Origin: Ralstonia sp. 25mfcol4.1 | Lineage (GTDB): Bacteria; Pseudomonadota; Gammaproteobacteria; Burkholderiales; Burkholderiaceae | Reading direction: 5' to 3' | Assembly (NCBI RefSeq): GCF_900104095.1 | Contig: NZ_FNJO01000002.1 | Location: 186,001-250,000 of the forward strand | DNA: 64,000 nucleotides | Shown: one piece after another, positions 1-10,300 of the stretch | How positions within the stretch are numbered: the first letter of the stretch is position 1 | Layout: each line of letters opens with the position of its first letter | Position numbers and translations under genes: made by a program | The notes under the pieces: model-generated | Seen by the model: only the letters and a program-made list of their open reading frames with translations | Databases searched by the model: none | Told to the model about the DNA's origin: nothing

Positions 1-60
1 CTGGACGACCCGCAGCATCCGTACACCCAGCTGCTGGTTTCGTCCATCCTGCAGGGATGA
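1..60 (+). CDS. phnK: PhnK C-terminus (partial), C-P lyase ATP-binding subunit
   Basis: Only the last 19 codons and the TGA stop lie in the window; they read LDDPQHPYTQLLVSSILQG. The PYTQLL motif near the C-terminus is typical of the oligopeptide/nickel-type ABC ATPases to which PhnK belongs. The identity rests mainly on its position directly before phnL, whose ATG overlaps this stop (ATGA). PhnK is known to bind the PhnGHIJ carbon-phosphorus lyase core complex. Confidence 0.75.
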   Translation: MDDPQHPYTQLLVSSILQG

Positions 61-791
61 CCATGATGCAAGCAGATACCCGCAAGCTGATCGAGGTCCG
101 GGGCCTCGGCAAGATGTTCACGTTGCACAACCAGGGCGGCATCCGCCTGCCCGTGCTGCAGGCGATCGACTTCGACGCGTCGCGCGGCGAATGCCTGGTG
201 CTGTCGGGCCGCTCCGGCACCGGCAAGAGCACGCTGCTGCGCTGCCTGTACGGCAACTACCTGGCGACCGAAGGCACCATCCGGCTGCGCGACACCAGCG
301 AAGCGGGCGAGCCGTGGGTCGAGCTGACCAATGCCCCCGAGCAGCGCGTGCTGAAGCTGCGCCGCGACGTGATCGGCTATGTGTCGCAGTTCCTGCGCGC
401 CATCCCGCGTGTCTCGGCGCTCGATGTTGTGGCCGATCCGCTGCAGCAGCGTGGCGCCAGCCACGAGGAAGCCCGGGCCCGCGCCGCCGTGCTGCTCGAA
501 CGCCTGAACCTGCCGCGCCGCCTGTGGGACCTGCCGCCGGCCACGTTCTCGGGCGGCGAGCAGCAGCGCGTGAACATTGCGCGTGGCCTGATCGGCGGCC
601 ATCCGATCCTGCTGCTCGACGAGCCGACCGCTTCGCTCGATGCCGACAACCGCGCGGTGGTGATCGCGCTGATCCGCGAAGCGCTGGCCGAGGGCCGCGC
701 GCTGATCGGCATCTTCCACGACGAGGCCGTGCGCGATGCCGTGGCCACACGTGCGCTGCCGCTGCAGCCGGTGGTGGCCGCCAACGCCTGA
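57..791 (+). CDS. phnL: PhnL, C-P lyase system ATP-binding protein
   Basis: A 244-residue ABC-type ATPase without membrane segments. Visible motifs are Walker A GRSGTGKST at 51-59, signature FSGGEQQR at about 164-171 and Walker B ILLLDEP at 184-190. Known family role: PhnL works with PhnG, H, I, J and M in the cytoplasm on phosphonate breakdown, at the step forming ribose-1-phosphonate triphosphate from ATP and phosphonate. The ATG overlaps the phnK stop by four bases, which suggests translational coupling. phnM follows 60 bases downstream on the same strand. E. coli PhnL is slightly shorter (about 226 aa); the extra length is at the N-terminus. Confidence 0.93.
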   Translation: MTMMQADTRKLIEVRGLGKMFTLHNQGGIRLPVLQAIDFDASRGECLVLSGRSGTGKSTLLRCLYGNYLATEGTIRLRDTSEAGEPWVELTNAPEQRVLKLRRDVIGYVSQFLRAIPRVSALDVVADPLQQRGASHEEARARAAVLLERLNLPRRLWDLPPATFSGGEQQRVNIARGLIGGHPILLLDEPTASLDADNRAVVIALIREALAEGRALIGIFHDEAVRDAVATRALPLQPVVAANA

Positions 792-851
792 CGCTTGCCA
801 CACCGACACCGCCCCCGACAAACCTGCCCTGAGCCTGAAACGGAACCGGAC

Positions 852-2075
852 ATGTCCACCACCTACCTGACGCACGCCACGCTCGTTCTGCCCGACGGCG
901 TGCTGCACGACAGCGCCCTGCTGATCGCCGATGGCCAGATCGCCGCCATCGAACCCGCATCGGCTCCGGCCCACGCCACCGTGATCGACCTGCGCGGCCA
1001 TACCGTGATGCCGGGCCTGATCGACGTGCATTGCGATGCCATCGAAAAGGAAGCCGAGCCACGCGCCAACGTGCTGTTCCCGCTCGACTTTGCCGTGGCC
1101 CAGGTCGACCGCCGCAATGCCGCCGCCGGCATCACCACGCCGTACCACGCGCTGTCGTTCGCCAGCAACCAGTTCGGCGTGCGCAACAACGACACCGCCG
1201 CCACGCTGGTGCGCACGGTGGCTGGGTACCGCAAGCACAGCCTGGTCGACAACCGCATCCACTGCCGCTACGAAGTGACCGACGCGGCCGCCGTGCCGGT
1301 GCTTGAAATGCTGATGGCCGAAGGCGTGGTGGACCTGCTGTCGGTGATGGATCACTCGCCAGGCCAGGGCCAGTTCAAGACGCTCGACGCCTACCTGTCG
1401 TACATGATGGGCAACCACGGCATGAGCCGCGACGAAGCGGCCGACGCCGCCGCGAAGAAGGCTGCCGAACTTGATGGCGCCACCGAGCGCGTCAATCGCC
1501 TGGTGTCGAAGGCTCACGCGCTTGGCGTGCCCACGGCCAGCCATGACGACGATTCGCCACAGCGCATCGCCGCCATGCACGCGCTGGGCGTGCGCATGAG
1601 CGAGTTCCCGATCAACCTGGAAACGGCGCAGGCCGCCGCCGCGCACGCCCTGCCCACCATCCTGGGCGCACCCAATGTGCTGCGTGGCAAGAGCCAGAGC
1701 GGATCGATGCGCGCCATCGAAGCGATCCACGCCCGGGTCGGCAGCATCCTCTGCTCGGACTACCAGCCATCGACGCTGATCGCCGCCGCCTTCGCGGCCG
1801 CGCGCCTGGCCGAGCTGCCGCTCAATGAAGCGCTGGCGCTGGTCAGTGCCAACCCGGCCGATGCATGCATGCTCGAAGACCGAGGCCGGCTCCTGCCCGG
1901 CAAGCGCGCCGACGTGATCGCCGTGGCCAGCGTGGCGGGCCAGCCGCTGGTCACGCATACGTGGTCGGCCGGCCGTCTGGTGTTTGCGGCGGGCTATCCG
2001 GCCGTGCAGCATGCGGCCTCGCATACCGCCTCGCATACCGCTTCGCGCGCGGCCGAAGCGCGAGCCGTGGCCTGA
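852..2075 (+). CDS. phnM: PhnM, ribose-1-phosphonate triphosphate hydrolase
   Basis: An amidohydrolase-fold protein of 407 residues. Known role: PhnM releases diphosphate from ribose-1-phosphonate triphosphate, giving the substrate for the PhnJ C-P lyase. Visible are the N-terminal metal-site strand MPGLIDVHCD (53-62), a histidine in the MDHSPGQGQ segment (about 166-175) and SHDDDS (230-235). The ATG at 852 (MSTTYL) is preferred to an upstream in-frame TTG at 795, because homology-like sequence begins only there. The C-terminus carries an odd run in which ASHT is repeated (about residues 388-398), matched by a short DNA repeat near 2013-2045. No other phn gene follows on this side. Confidence 0.93.
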   Translation: MSTTYLTHATLVLPDGVLHDSALLIADGQIAAIEPASAPAHATVIDLRGHTVMPGLIDVHCDAIEKEAEPRANVLFPLDFAVAQVDRRNAAAGITTPYHALSFASNQFGVRNNDTAATLVRTVAGYRKHSLVDNRIHCRYEVTDAAAVPVLEMLMAEGVVDLLSVMDHSPGQGQFKTLDAYLSYMMGNHGMSRDEAADAAAKKAAELDGATERVNRLVSKAHALGVPTASHDDDSPQRIAAMHALGVRMSEFPINLETAQAAAAHALPTILGAPNVLRGKSQSGSMRAIEAIHARVGSILCSDYQPSTLIAAAFAAARLAELPLNEALALVSANPADACMLEDRGRLLPGKRADVIAVASVAGQPLVTHTWSAGRLVFAAGYPAVQHAASHTASHTASRAAEARAVA

Positions 2076-2135
2076 CCCATGCCGACGCGCGATCCAACGC
2101 GCGTTCGGCCACGTCACACGCCATTCCACAAAAAA

Positions 2136-2157
2136 GGCCGCGCATCGTCGCGCGGCC
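2136..2157. terminator. GC-rich hairpin after phnM
   Basis: A perfect 8-bp stem (ggccgcgc / gcgcggcc) with a six-base loop. Six A residues precede it, so a U tract follows the stem only when it is read on the minus strand; plus-strand read-out is weak. It lies between phnM and the next plus-strand gene. The rest of the 2076-2287 gap shows nothing else I can name. Confidence 0.45.
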
Positions 2158-2287
2158 ACATTCATTGAATATAGGCGCTACACGGGGCGCTCGCACGCTA
2201 GGGCTAGTCCTCATCACTGGCCGCTGGCCTTTGCACCGCTATCCCCTACTCTGGAGATGAAGGTGGCGGGAGCTTGAAGGGGTCGAC

Positions 2288-2815
2288 ATGACGTCAATGC
2301 GGATCACGGTGCCAGCGATGCTGGCCATTTTTTTATGCGCGGGATGCGCCGATTTGCTGCCGCAGAAGGTCGATCGATCGCCGCCGCTGGCGGGCCCGCA
2401 GGTCAATGCCGACACGACTTACCCACCTGCCCCGCTGGCGCGCCCCACGCCGATTCCGCCGCACGAGATCAACATGACGGGCACCTGCAAGCGCACCGAG
2501 GAAGACGGCTTCCGTGAAGATGCCGTGGTACGCGTATCGCACAACGCCGTGCAGACGCTGAGCTGGAAACTGTGGGTGTCGCGCAAGGGGTCGTGCCACT
2601 TCGACCTGGGCGAATTCAAGCAGGTACAGCAGACGCCGCACATCGAACTGCATGCCATCGACGGCAGCGGCTGCAAGCTGATGGTGTGGCAGGACCCGCG
2701 CCGCATCACGCTGGCCCACGCACGGTGCGAGAAGCACTGCACGCCGGGGATCTACGAGCAGGCCTGGCCGGTGCTGTTCGATCCACGTAACGGCGATTGC
2801 GCGCAGATCCGCTGA
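2288..2815 (+). CDS. putative lipoprotein, unknown function
   Basis: A 175-residue protein with an N-terminal hydrophobic segment ending in the lipobox LCAGC, so the mature chain should begin at Cys19 and be lipid-anchored. A proline-rich stretch (about 35-60) follows, then a compact domain with paired cysteines (TCKR, SCHF, GCKL, ARCEKHC, GDC) that could form disulfides in the periplasm. I do not recognise the family. A GAAGGGG ribosome-binding site sits about eight bases before the ATG. It is a single gene, converging with the AhpD-like gene downstream. Confidence 0.75.
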   Translation: MTSMRITVPAMLAIFLCAGCADLLPQKVDRSPPLAGPQVNADTTYPPAPLARPTPIPPHEINMTGTCKRTEEDGFREDAVVRVSHNAVQTLSWKLWVSRKGSCHFDLGEFKQVQQTPHIELHAIDGSGCKLMVWQDPRRITLAHARCEKHCTPGIYEQAWPVLFDPRNGDCAQIR

Positions 2816-2873
2816 AGACCTGCGACCGGGCCGCCCGCCGCGCCCGACCTGCCCGACTGGCTGCCAGGTCGGG

Positions 2874-3479
2874 CTACTTCGCCTTGGGCACGCGTCCCAT
2901 CAGGAAGAACTCGTCGTTCGGACGCATCCCGATGGTGTTCGCCATGCGGTTCGACAAGCCGAAGAACGCCGTGATGGCGGCGATGTCCCAAGCGTCCTCG
3001 TCGTCGAAGCCATGGGCGCGCAGCGCGTCGAAATCGGCCTCGCCGATCGTATGTGACGCCTCGCACACCTTCATCGCGAAATCGAGCATGGCGCGCTGGC
3101 GCGGCGCGATATCGGCCTTGCGGTAGTTGACCGCCACCTGGTCGGCCACCAGCGGCTTCTTCTCGTAGATGCGCAGGATGGCGCCATGCGCCACCACGCA
3201 GTACAGGCACTGGTTGGCGCCCGAAGTGGCCACGACGATCATCTCGCGGTCACCCTTGGTCAGGCTGCCGCTCTCCTTGAGCATCAGCGCGTCGTGGTAC
3301 GCAAAGAAGGCCCGGCATTCGTCGGGCCGGTGCGCCAGCGCGAGAAATACATTGGGGACGAAACCCGCCTTTTCCTGCACTTCCAGCACGCGCTGGCGCA
3401 GGTCGTCGGGCAGGCCGGCAATCTCCGGAACGGGATAGCGGCTGATGGGTGGTCGGGTGGACGGTGATGCCTGGGTCAT
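2874..3479 (-). CDS. AhpD-like peroxidase-related protein (carboxymuconolactone decarboxylase fold)
   Basis: A 201-residue cytoplasmic protein. The segment NQCLYCVVAHG (about residues 100-110) carries the CxxC..H motif of AhpD-type alkylhydroperoxidases, preceded by the EMIVVATSG strand typical of the family. Overall length and motif match the uncharacterised 'peroxidase-related enzyme' group rather than true AhpD. The start at 3479 is chosen for the strong GGAGGAG site seven bases upstream; a longer frame to 3515 has no such signal. No ahpC partner is nearby, so the reductant is unknown. Confidence 0.8.
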   Translation of the reverse strand: MTQASPSTRPPISRYPVPEIAGLPDDLRQRVLEVQEKAGFVPNVFLALAHRPDECRAFFAYHDALMLKESGSLTKGDREMIVVATSGANQCLYCVVAHGAILRIYEKKPLVADQVAVNYRKADIAPRQRAMLDFAMKVCEASHTIGEADFDALRAHGFDDEDAWDIAAITAFFGLSNRMANTIGMRPNDEFFLMGRVPKAK

Positions 3480-3560
3480 GTCTGTCTCCTCCGGGTATGT
3501 TTCCCGTGTGTACATGCCCGGCCACGGCAGGGCGCCATGGCCGTCAAAACCGTGAGTCGC

Positions 3561-5330
3561 TTACTCCGCCGCCGTGGCGAACTGGATCCGGTGCAGGCCG
3601 GCGTACAGCCCGTTGGCGGCCAACAGGGCACCGTGGCTGCCCGATTCGGCCACGCGGCCGTGCTCCAGCACCACGATGCGGTCGGCGTTTTCGATCGTCG
3701 ACAGGCGGTGGGCAATCACCAATGTGGTTCGGCCCACCATCAGGGACTCCAGCGCCGCCTGCACCTGGCGCTCCGATTCGGAATCGAGCGCCGACGTGGC
3801 TTCGTCCAGTATCAGGATAGGAGCGTCCTTGTAGATCGCCCGCGCAATGGCCAGACGCTGGCGCTGGCCGCCCGACAGCTTCATGCCGTTGTCGCCGATA
3901 TTGGTCTCCAGCCCCTCGGGCAGGCCCTTGACCACATCGGTCAGGTAAGCCGCCGCCAGCGCGCGCTCGACGCGCGCCATGTCGATTTTCTCACGCGGAT
4001 GTATGCCATAGGCCACATTGGCGGCCACCGTATCGTTGAACAGCACCACGTCCTGGCTCACGAACGCGATCTGGCGGCGCAGGTCGTTCAGGCCGAACTG
4101 GTCGATCGGCTTGCCATCGAGCATGATGCGGCCTTCGGTCGGGTCGAAGAAGCGCGGCAGCAGGTTCACCAGCGTGGTCTTGCCACTGCCGGACGGCCCC
4201 ACCAGCGCCACCACCTCGCCCGGTGCGGCGTGGAAGTTCACACGGTTCAGCGCCGGACGGGCGGCATCGCCATAGCGGAAGCCGACGTTTTCGAACACCA
4301 GGTCACCCCGGGCACGATCCAGCGGCAGCCCACCGGTCTGCGGCTCGATCGGCTCGTCGATCAGCCCGAAGATCATCTCGGCGGCGGTCAGGCCGCGCTG
4401 CAGCGGCTGGTTCAGGTCGGTCAGGTGCTTGAGCGGCGAAATCAGCAGCAGCATGGCCATCACGAAGCCGGTGAACCCGCCGATGGTGGTCTGGTTGCCC
4501 TGGGCCTGGATCATTGCGATGGTCAGGATCACCGACAGCGCCAGCGACGCCAGGAACGCGGTCACGGGCTGGTTCAGGCCACCGGCCACGGCCATGCGCA
4601 TCGAATAGCCGCGCAGGCGCTCGGCCATCGTGGCAAACCGCGCCGTTTCGTATGCCTCGCCGCCGTGCAGCTTGACGACCTTGTAGCCGCCAGCCGCTTC
4701 TTCCACCACGTAGGCCGCGGTGTTGGTCAGCGCCTGGTGCTCGCGGTTCAGCCGGCGCAGGCGGCGGTTCACCTTCGACATCACGAAGCCGATGGTCGGC
4801 AGCAGCACCGCCACCACCAGCGTCAGGCGCCAGTTGGTGTAGAACAGGTACACCAGCAGCGCCAGCACGGTCAGCGAGTCGCGCACCAGCGTGATCAGCA
4901 CGCCGGTCAGGATCTGCATGACCTGGTTGACCTCGAAGATCACGGCGTTGATCAGCGATGCGGCGGTATTGCGGTGATAGAACAGCGCCGGGGCATGCAG
5001 CATGCGTTCGAACATCTGCATGCGCATCTTCAGCAGCACCTTGTTCGAGATCAGCGACAGCAAATACCCGGACGCGAACTGCGCGACGCCGCGCACCAGC
5101 GCCACGCCGACCAGCAGCGCCGGCACATGCCAGAGCTTGCCCGCGTAGCTGCCGCCAAAGCCCTTGTCGAGCAGGTCGTTGACCACCTTCGGGATAATGC
5201 CCTCGCTGGCCGCCACGAGTGCCATGGCCAGAATCGCCAGCACGAAATTGCGCATCTCGGGCTTCAGGTACGCCCAGACGCGCTTGAGGGTGTCGGTTTC
5301 CTGGGGCGTTTGCTTTTTGCTGTCTTTCAC
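3561..5330 (-). CDS. msbA: MsbA, lipid A core flippase (ABC exporter)
   Basis: A 589-residue half-transporter with N-terminal membrane helices (about 20-330) and a C-terminal ATPase. Walker [10 protein letters not shown] lies near 377-385, LSGGQRQR near 484-491 and the Walker B strand [12 protein letters not shown] near 504-515. MsbA dimers flip lipid A-core across the inner membrane. The likely start is GTG at 5330 with GGAG about ten bases upstream; no ATG fits. Divergent to it is a WaaE-type LPS core glucosyltransferase, and another glycosyltransferase lies beyond, which supports the lipid A role over a generic multidrug exporter. Confidence 0.9.
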   Translation of the reverse strand: MKDSKKQTPQETDTLKRVWAYLKPEMRNFVLAILAMALVAASEGIIPKVVNDLLDKGFGGSYAGKLWHVPALLVGVALVRGVAQFASGYLLSLISNKVLLKMRMQMFERMLHAPALFYHRNTAASLINAVIFEVNQVMQILTGVLITLVRDSLTVLALLVYLFYTNWRLTLVVAVLLPTIGFVMSKVNRRLRRLNREHQALTNTAAYVVEEAAGGYKVVKLHGGEAYETARFATMAERLRGYSMRMAVAGGLNQPVTAFLASLALSVILTIAMIQAQGNQTTIGGFTGFVMAMLLLISPLKHLTDLNQPLQRGLTAAEMIFGLIDEPIEPQTGGLPLDRARGDLVFENVGFRYGDAARPALNRVNFHAAPGEVVALVGPSGSGKTTLVNLLPRFFDPTEGRIMLDGKPIDQFGLNDLRRQIAFVSQDVVLFNDTVAANVAYGIHPREKIDMARVERALAAAYLTDVVKGLPEGLETNIGDNGMKLSGGQRQRLAIARAIYKDAPILILDEATSALDSESERQVQAALESLMVGRTTLVIAHRLSTIENADRIVVLEHGRVAESGSHGALLAANGLYAGLHRIQFATAAE

Positions 5331-5413
5331 GTTGGCTCCACTTGCCGATCGGGGCCCGCAACGACTGCCGCTAGAATGGCGGGCAATTCCGGTCTGCGGG
5401 ATCCATCGCAAGC

Positions 5414-6190
5414 ATGTCTATGAAAATCTCTGTCGTACTGATTACAAAGAACGAGGCACACAACATCCGGGACTGCCTCGAAAGCGTCTCCTGGTGCGAC
5501 CGCGCGATTATAGTGGACTCCGGCAGCACGGACGGCACGCTGGAGATTGCCCGCGCCATGGGTGCCGAAGTTCATGAAACGGCCACCTGGCCCGGGTTCG
5601 GCCCCCAGAAGAACCTCGCCCTGTCCAAGGTTCAGAGCGAATGGGTGCTGTCGATCGACGCCGACGAGCGCGTCACGCCCGCATTGCGCGACGAAATCCT
5701 GGCCGCCATCGACTCCGGCCGCGCCGACGCCTACGACATGCCGCGCCTGTCGCGTTTCTGCGGCCGCTTCATGCGGCACAGCGGCTGGTATCCCGACCGC
5801 CTGACCCGGGTGTTCCGCACCGGCCGCGCCCGCTTTACCGACGATATCGTCCACGAGAACGTGGTCACCGACGGCCCGATCGGCCATTTGCAAACCCCGC
5901 TGCTGCACTACACCTACGACGATTTCTCGCAGGTGCTGCGCAAGATCGACCACTACTCCACGCTGGGCGCCCAACAGGCATTCCAGCGCGGCAAGCGCGC
6001 CACGGTGTTCAGCGCCTGGACGCACGGCAGCTGGGCGTTCCTGCGCACCTGGCTGCTGCGGCGCGGCTTTCTGGACGGCCCGCAGGGGCTGGCGGTCGCG
6101 CTGATGAACGGCCAGGCCAGCTATTACAAGTACATCAAGCTCTGGCTGCTGCACCAGCAGGCGAAACATCCGCCTGCGTCAGCCGATTGA
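5414..6190 (+). CDS. waaE: WaaE/KdtX-type lipopolysaccharide core glycosyltransferase (GT2)
   Basis: A 258-residue family 2 glycosyltransferase. The nucleotide-sugar site shows [10 protein letters not shown] (32-41) and SIDADE (80-85), where the DxD binds the metal. The pattern, including [10 protein letters not shown], matches WaaE-like enzymes that add a beta-1,4-glucose to the inner core heptose. It is divergent from msbA (83 bases between the starts); TAGAAT at 5372-5377 may be its -10. Two ATGs (5414, 5420) are possible. Its last 56 bases overlap the 3' end of the convergent glycosyltransferase gene on the other strand. The exact sugar is inferred. Confidence 0.85.
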   Translation: MSMKISVVLITKNEAHNIRDCLESVSWCDRAIIVDSGSTDGTLEIARAMGAEVHETATWPGFGPQKNLALSKVQSEWVLSIDADERVTPALRDEILAAIDSGRADAYDMPRLSRFCGRFMRHSGWYPDRLTRVFRTGRARFTDDIVHENVVTDGPIGHLQTPLLHYTYDDFSQVLRKIDHYSTLGAQQAFQRGKRATVFSAWTHGSWAFLRTWLLRRGFLDGPQGLAVALMNGQASYYKYIKLWLLHQQAKHPPASAD

Positions 6191-7382
6191 CCAGCGCGCC
6201 GAACGCCTGAGCCGTCGGGCCGAAGCCCATCTGTTCGATGTGGCGCGCGGCGTGGGTCAGCAGCGACTGGCGCAGCGCGGCATCCTGCAGGCCGCTGCGG
6301 ATCGCCTCGGCAAGCCCTTCCACATCGCCAACCGGCACCAGCAGCCCGGCGCGACCATCGTCGAGAATCTCGCGCGGCCCGGTCGGGCAGTCGGTGCTCA
6401 CCACCACCTGGCCCACTGCCAGCCCTTCCAGCAGGACGTTGGGCAGGCCTTCCATCTTCGAACTGAACGCCATCAGGCGCGCCTGGCGAATCCAGGCGTA
6501 GGGGTTCGACTGGAAACCGGCGAACGTCACCCGCCCGGCCAGGCCCAGCGATTGCGCCAGGGCTTCAAGCCTGGGTCGTGACGCACCATCGCCCACCAGC
6601 ACCAGCCGCTCGCCAATCCCCTGTTCGACCAGCCGCGCATAGGCATGCAGCAGCGAAGTAAAGTCCTTCTGGCTTTCCTCCAGCCGCCCGACCGAGACGA
6701 TGAACGGCTCGGCGGGGACCAGCCCGGTCTCCAGCGGCTGCGCAGCCCGCGCGCGAATATTGTCGAGGTCGATGGCGTTGTACAGCCGCACCAGCCGGGG
6801 CGCCGCCTCGGGCATCAGCGCGCGGGCATCGGCCAGCATGCTGTCGGTCAGCATGACCACCGCGTCGTAATCCACCTGACACTGATGCCGCAGCTTGCGG
6901 AGCTTGCGGCCATGGCCGCGTGCCAGGTGCGCCACGCTGAAATGCTGGTAGCCGATCATCGGCACGGGTAGCGGCCCGGTAATGCGCGATAGCGACATGT
7001 CGTAGTCCACGACCATGTCGAAGCCCTGTTCCAGGATCGCCATGAAGCGGCGCCGGACGATCGGCTTGCGCACCGGGGGCAGCAGGGCTTCCTCGTAGAT
7101 CTTGCCCAGCACGCCCAGCTTGCGCTGCTTCTTCAGCTGGCGGCAATGCGACAGCCAGCGTTCGGGCGCCAGCACGTGGACTTCCACGCTGGCGGGCAGC
7201 CGGGTGCGGAAGTGCGACGCCAGCTCCGGCGAGGGATAGGTGACCGTCAGCGCCAGATCGAACCTGTCCTGCAGCGATGTCAGCAGCGACACCAGCGAGG
7301 TCTCGATGCCACCATGGAGGAAATGGGTGACGTGAAACAGAATGCGCTGCCTGCGCATGCCAGCCGTCGCTCGCTCAGGCAT
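6135..7382 (-). CDS. GT4-family glycosyltransferase, probably LPS or envelope glycan
   Basis: A protein of 415 residues from 7382 (or 407 from an internal ATG at 7358). It has a GT-B fold: an N-terminal acceptor half beginning RILFHVTHFLHGGIETS, then a C-terminal donor half with VSVGRLEESQKD and the SKMEGLPNVLLEGLA signature carrying the EGxxxxxLE nucleotide-sugar motif. Family 4 retaining transferases build LPS core, O-antigen or capsule; the sugar here is unknown. The 7382 ATG lies inside the dnaE stop region (8-base overlap), suggesting coupling to dnaE translation. The 3' end overlaps waaE by 56 bases in convergent orientation. Confidence 0.8.
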   Translation of the reverse strand: MPERATAGMRRQRILFHVTHFLHGGIETSLVSLLTSLQDRFDLALTVTYPSPELASHFRTRLPASVEVHVLAPERWLSHCRQLKKQRKLGVLGKIYEEALLPPVRKPIVRRRFMAILEQGFDMVVDYDMSLSRITGPLPVPMIGYQHFSVAHLARGHGRKLRKLRHQCQVDYDAVVMLTDSMLADARALMPEAAPRLVRLYNAIDLDNIRARAAQPLETGLVPAEPFIVSVGRLEESQKDFTSLLHAYARLVEQGIGERLVLVGDGASRPRLEALAQSLGLAGRVTFAGFQSNPYAWIRQARLMAFSSKMEGLPNVLLEGLAVGQVVVSTDCPTGPREILDDGRAGLLVPVGDVEGLAEAIRSGLQDAALRQSLLTHAARHIEQMGFGPTAQAFGALVNRLTQADVSPAGAAARA

Positions 7383-10300
7383 ATAGCATGCGCACACTGT
7401 CGCCCAGCGCATCGCGCAGGGTCGTCAGTGCCTCCTCGGAGGGTGTGATCTGCCACTGGTCGCCCAGCGTGGCTTCGCACTGGGCCGACTTGTTGACATA
7501 GCGGATGCGCACCGGCACACCCGGCACCTGGGCCCCATTGGCCAGGAACGGCGTCAGCAGTTCCCGCAGGCGCTCGGTCGAGGCATTGCCGTTGAAGCCC
7601 AGGCACACCGCATCGGCATAGCGCGCGCGGGCGGTCACCAGGTCCATCACCGACTCGGCCGTGAAGCGCACGCCGCCCGTGAATGTATCGTGCCGCGCAT
7701 TGCCCTGGGCGATGATCAGCTCGTCCTCGCGGAACATGTGACGGTTGGCGTCATACAGTTCGTTGAACACGGTCATTTCGATCTGGGCCGTGCCGTCGTC
7801 GATCATGACGATGATCAGCTTGCCGCGCTGGGTCATCTGCGTGCGAACGCCCATGATGACGCCGGCGACCACCTTGCCGCGCACGTCGCGGCCGTAGCCG
7901 CCGCCGTTGCCCTGCACTTCCTTTTCCAGCGCGGCCAGCGTGCCCTTCACGAACTTGCGTACCTCGTCGCGCGAGGCGTCGAACAGGTGGCCCGAGAAGT
8001 AGTAGCCGAGCGCCTGCTTTTCTTCCTGCAGCGTGCGCTTGGCCGTCCAGCGCGGTTCGTCGATCAGGGCCGGGCGATGGGCGTCGCCGGCATCGTCCAT
8101 GAGATCGAACAGCGACACCTGGTTGGCCGACTCGGCCTTCTGCTCGGCCGCTTCCATCGCGATCGACACCGAGGCCAGCAACTGTGCGCGGTTGTCGTTA
8201 AGGCTGTCGAACGCGCCGGCGCGGATCAGCGCCTCGATCGTGCGGCGGTTGACCTGGCGGCGGTCCACCCGCTCGCAGAAATCGAACAGGTCCGCGAACG
8301 GCTTTTCTTCGCGCGCGCGCAGGATGTCCTCGATGGCGCCCTGGCCCGATCCCTTGATGCCGCCCAGGCCGTAGCGGATGGTCTTCGCATCGGTCGGGGC
8401 AAAGCGGTATTCGCTGGCATTGACGTCCGGCGGCAGGACCGCGATCTTGTTCAGGCGGCAATCCTCGTAGAGGATCTTGACCTTGTCGGTATCGTCCATG
8501 GCCAGCGACATGTTGGCTGCCATGAATTCGGCCGGATGGTGCGCCTTGAGCCACGCCGTGTAGTACGCCAGCAGCGCATAGGCGGCCGCGTGCGACTTGT
8601 TGAAGCCGTAGCCCGCAAATTTCTCCATCAGGTCGAAGATGTCGTCGGCCTGCTGCGCGCTCAGCCCGTTCTTGGCGGCGCCCTCGCGGAACAGCTCGCG
8701 ATGCTTGGCCATTTCCTCGGCCTTCTTCTTGCCCATGGCCCGGCGCAGCAGGTCGGCGCCACCCAGCGAGTAGCCACCGATGATCTGCGCCATCTGCATC
8801 ACCTGCTCCTGGTAGACCATGATGCCGTAGGTCTCCTTGAGCACCGGCTCGACGCGCGGGTCCGGATATTCCACCTTCTCGCGGCCGTGCTTGCGGGCGC
8901 AGAAGCTGGGAATCAGGTCCATCGGGCCCGGACGGTACAGCGCCACCAGCGCGATGATGTCCTCGAAGCGGTCAGGCTTGGCGTCCTTGAGCATGCCCTG
9001 CATGCCGCGGCTTTCCAGCTGGAACACCGCCACCGTGTTGGCGCTCTTGAGAATCTCGAACGCGGGGCCGTCGTCGAGCGGGATCTGGCTGCAGTTCCAG
9101 TCGGTCTTGCTCGGATCCAGGCGTCGGATGTAGCGTTCGGCCCAGTCCAGGATCGTCAGCGTGGTCAGGCCCAGAAAGTCGAACTTGACCAGGCCGGCCG
9201 CTTCCACGTCGTCCTTGTCGTACTGGCTCACCACACCGCTCATGCCGTCGGTGCCCTGCGTGTACAGCGGGCAGAAATCGGTCAGGCGGCCCGGCGCGAT
9301 CAGCACGCCGCCGGCGTGCATGCCGACGTTACGCGTCATGCCTTCCACGCGCTGGGCAAGCTCCAGCAGCTGGCGGACTTCTTCCTCGTTGCGTTCGCGC
9401 TCGGCCAGCGCCGGCTCTTCCTTCTTGGCTTCCTCCAGCGTCACCAGCTTGCCCGGCTTGAACGGAATCAGCTTGGCCACGCTGTCGACAAAGCCGTAGC
9501 CCAGATCCAGCACGCGGCCCACGTCGCGCACCGCGGCCTTGGCGGCCATCGTGCCGAAGGTGGCGATCTGCGACACGGCTTCCTTGCCGTACTTTTCCTT
9601 CACGTACGTGATCACGCGATCCCGGCCGTGCTGGCAGAAGTCGATATCGAAGTCGGGCATCGACACCCGCTCCGGATTCAGGAAACGCTCGAACAGCAGC
9701 GCGTACTTGAGCGGATCAAGGTCAGTAATGCCAAGCGCGTAGGCGACCAGCGAGCCAGCGCCAGAACCCCGGCCCGGCCCCACCGGCACGCCGTTGTTCT
9801 TGGCCCAGTTGATAAAGTCCGCCACGATCAGGAAGTAGCCCGGGAAGCCCATCTTGATGATGGTGCCGGTCTCGAATTCGAGTCGTGCGTAGTACTCGGG
9901 GCGCTTGCTCTCGCGCTCGGCCTCGTCGGGGAACAGCACGGCCAGGCGCTTTTCCAGGCCGTCCTTGGCCATGAACACGAGGTAGTCGTCCAGCGACATG
10001 CCATCGGGCGTCGGAAACAGCGGCAGGCGCGGCTTGCCCAGCTCCAGCGTCAGGTTGCAACGCTTGGCGATCTCGACCGAGTTCTGCAGCGCCGACGGGA
10101 TGTCGGCGAACAGCGCGCACATCTCGTCCTGCGTCTTGAAGTACTGGTCGGTGGTGAACTTGCGGGTGCGGCGCGGGTTGGCCAGCAGTTCGCCTTCGGC
10201 GATGCAGACACGCGCCTCGTGCGCGGTGAAATCGTCCGGCGTCATGAACTGCACCGGGTGCGTGGCGACCACCGGCAGTTGCAGCGCGGCGGCCAGTTGC

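Noticed and set aside
2013..2045. A tandem repeat array at the end of phnM.
   Set aside because: Only two or three imperfect copies of a 12-base unit inside the coding frame; too short to call an array or recombination site.
3537..5423. A 628-codon plus-strand open frame opposite msbA.
   Set aside because: His- and Gln-rich shadow of a well-supported ABC transporter; no ribosome-binding site or domain.
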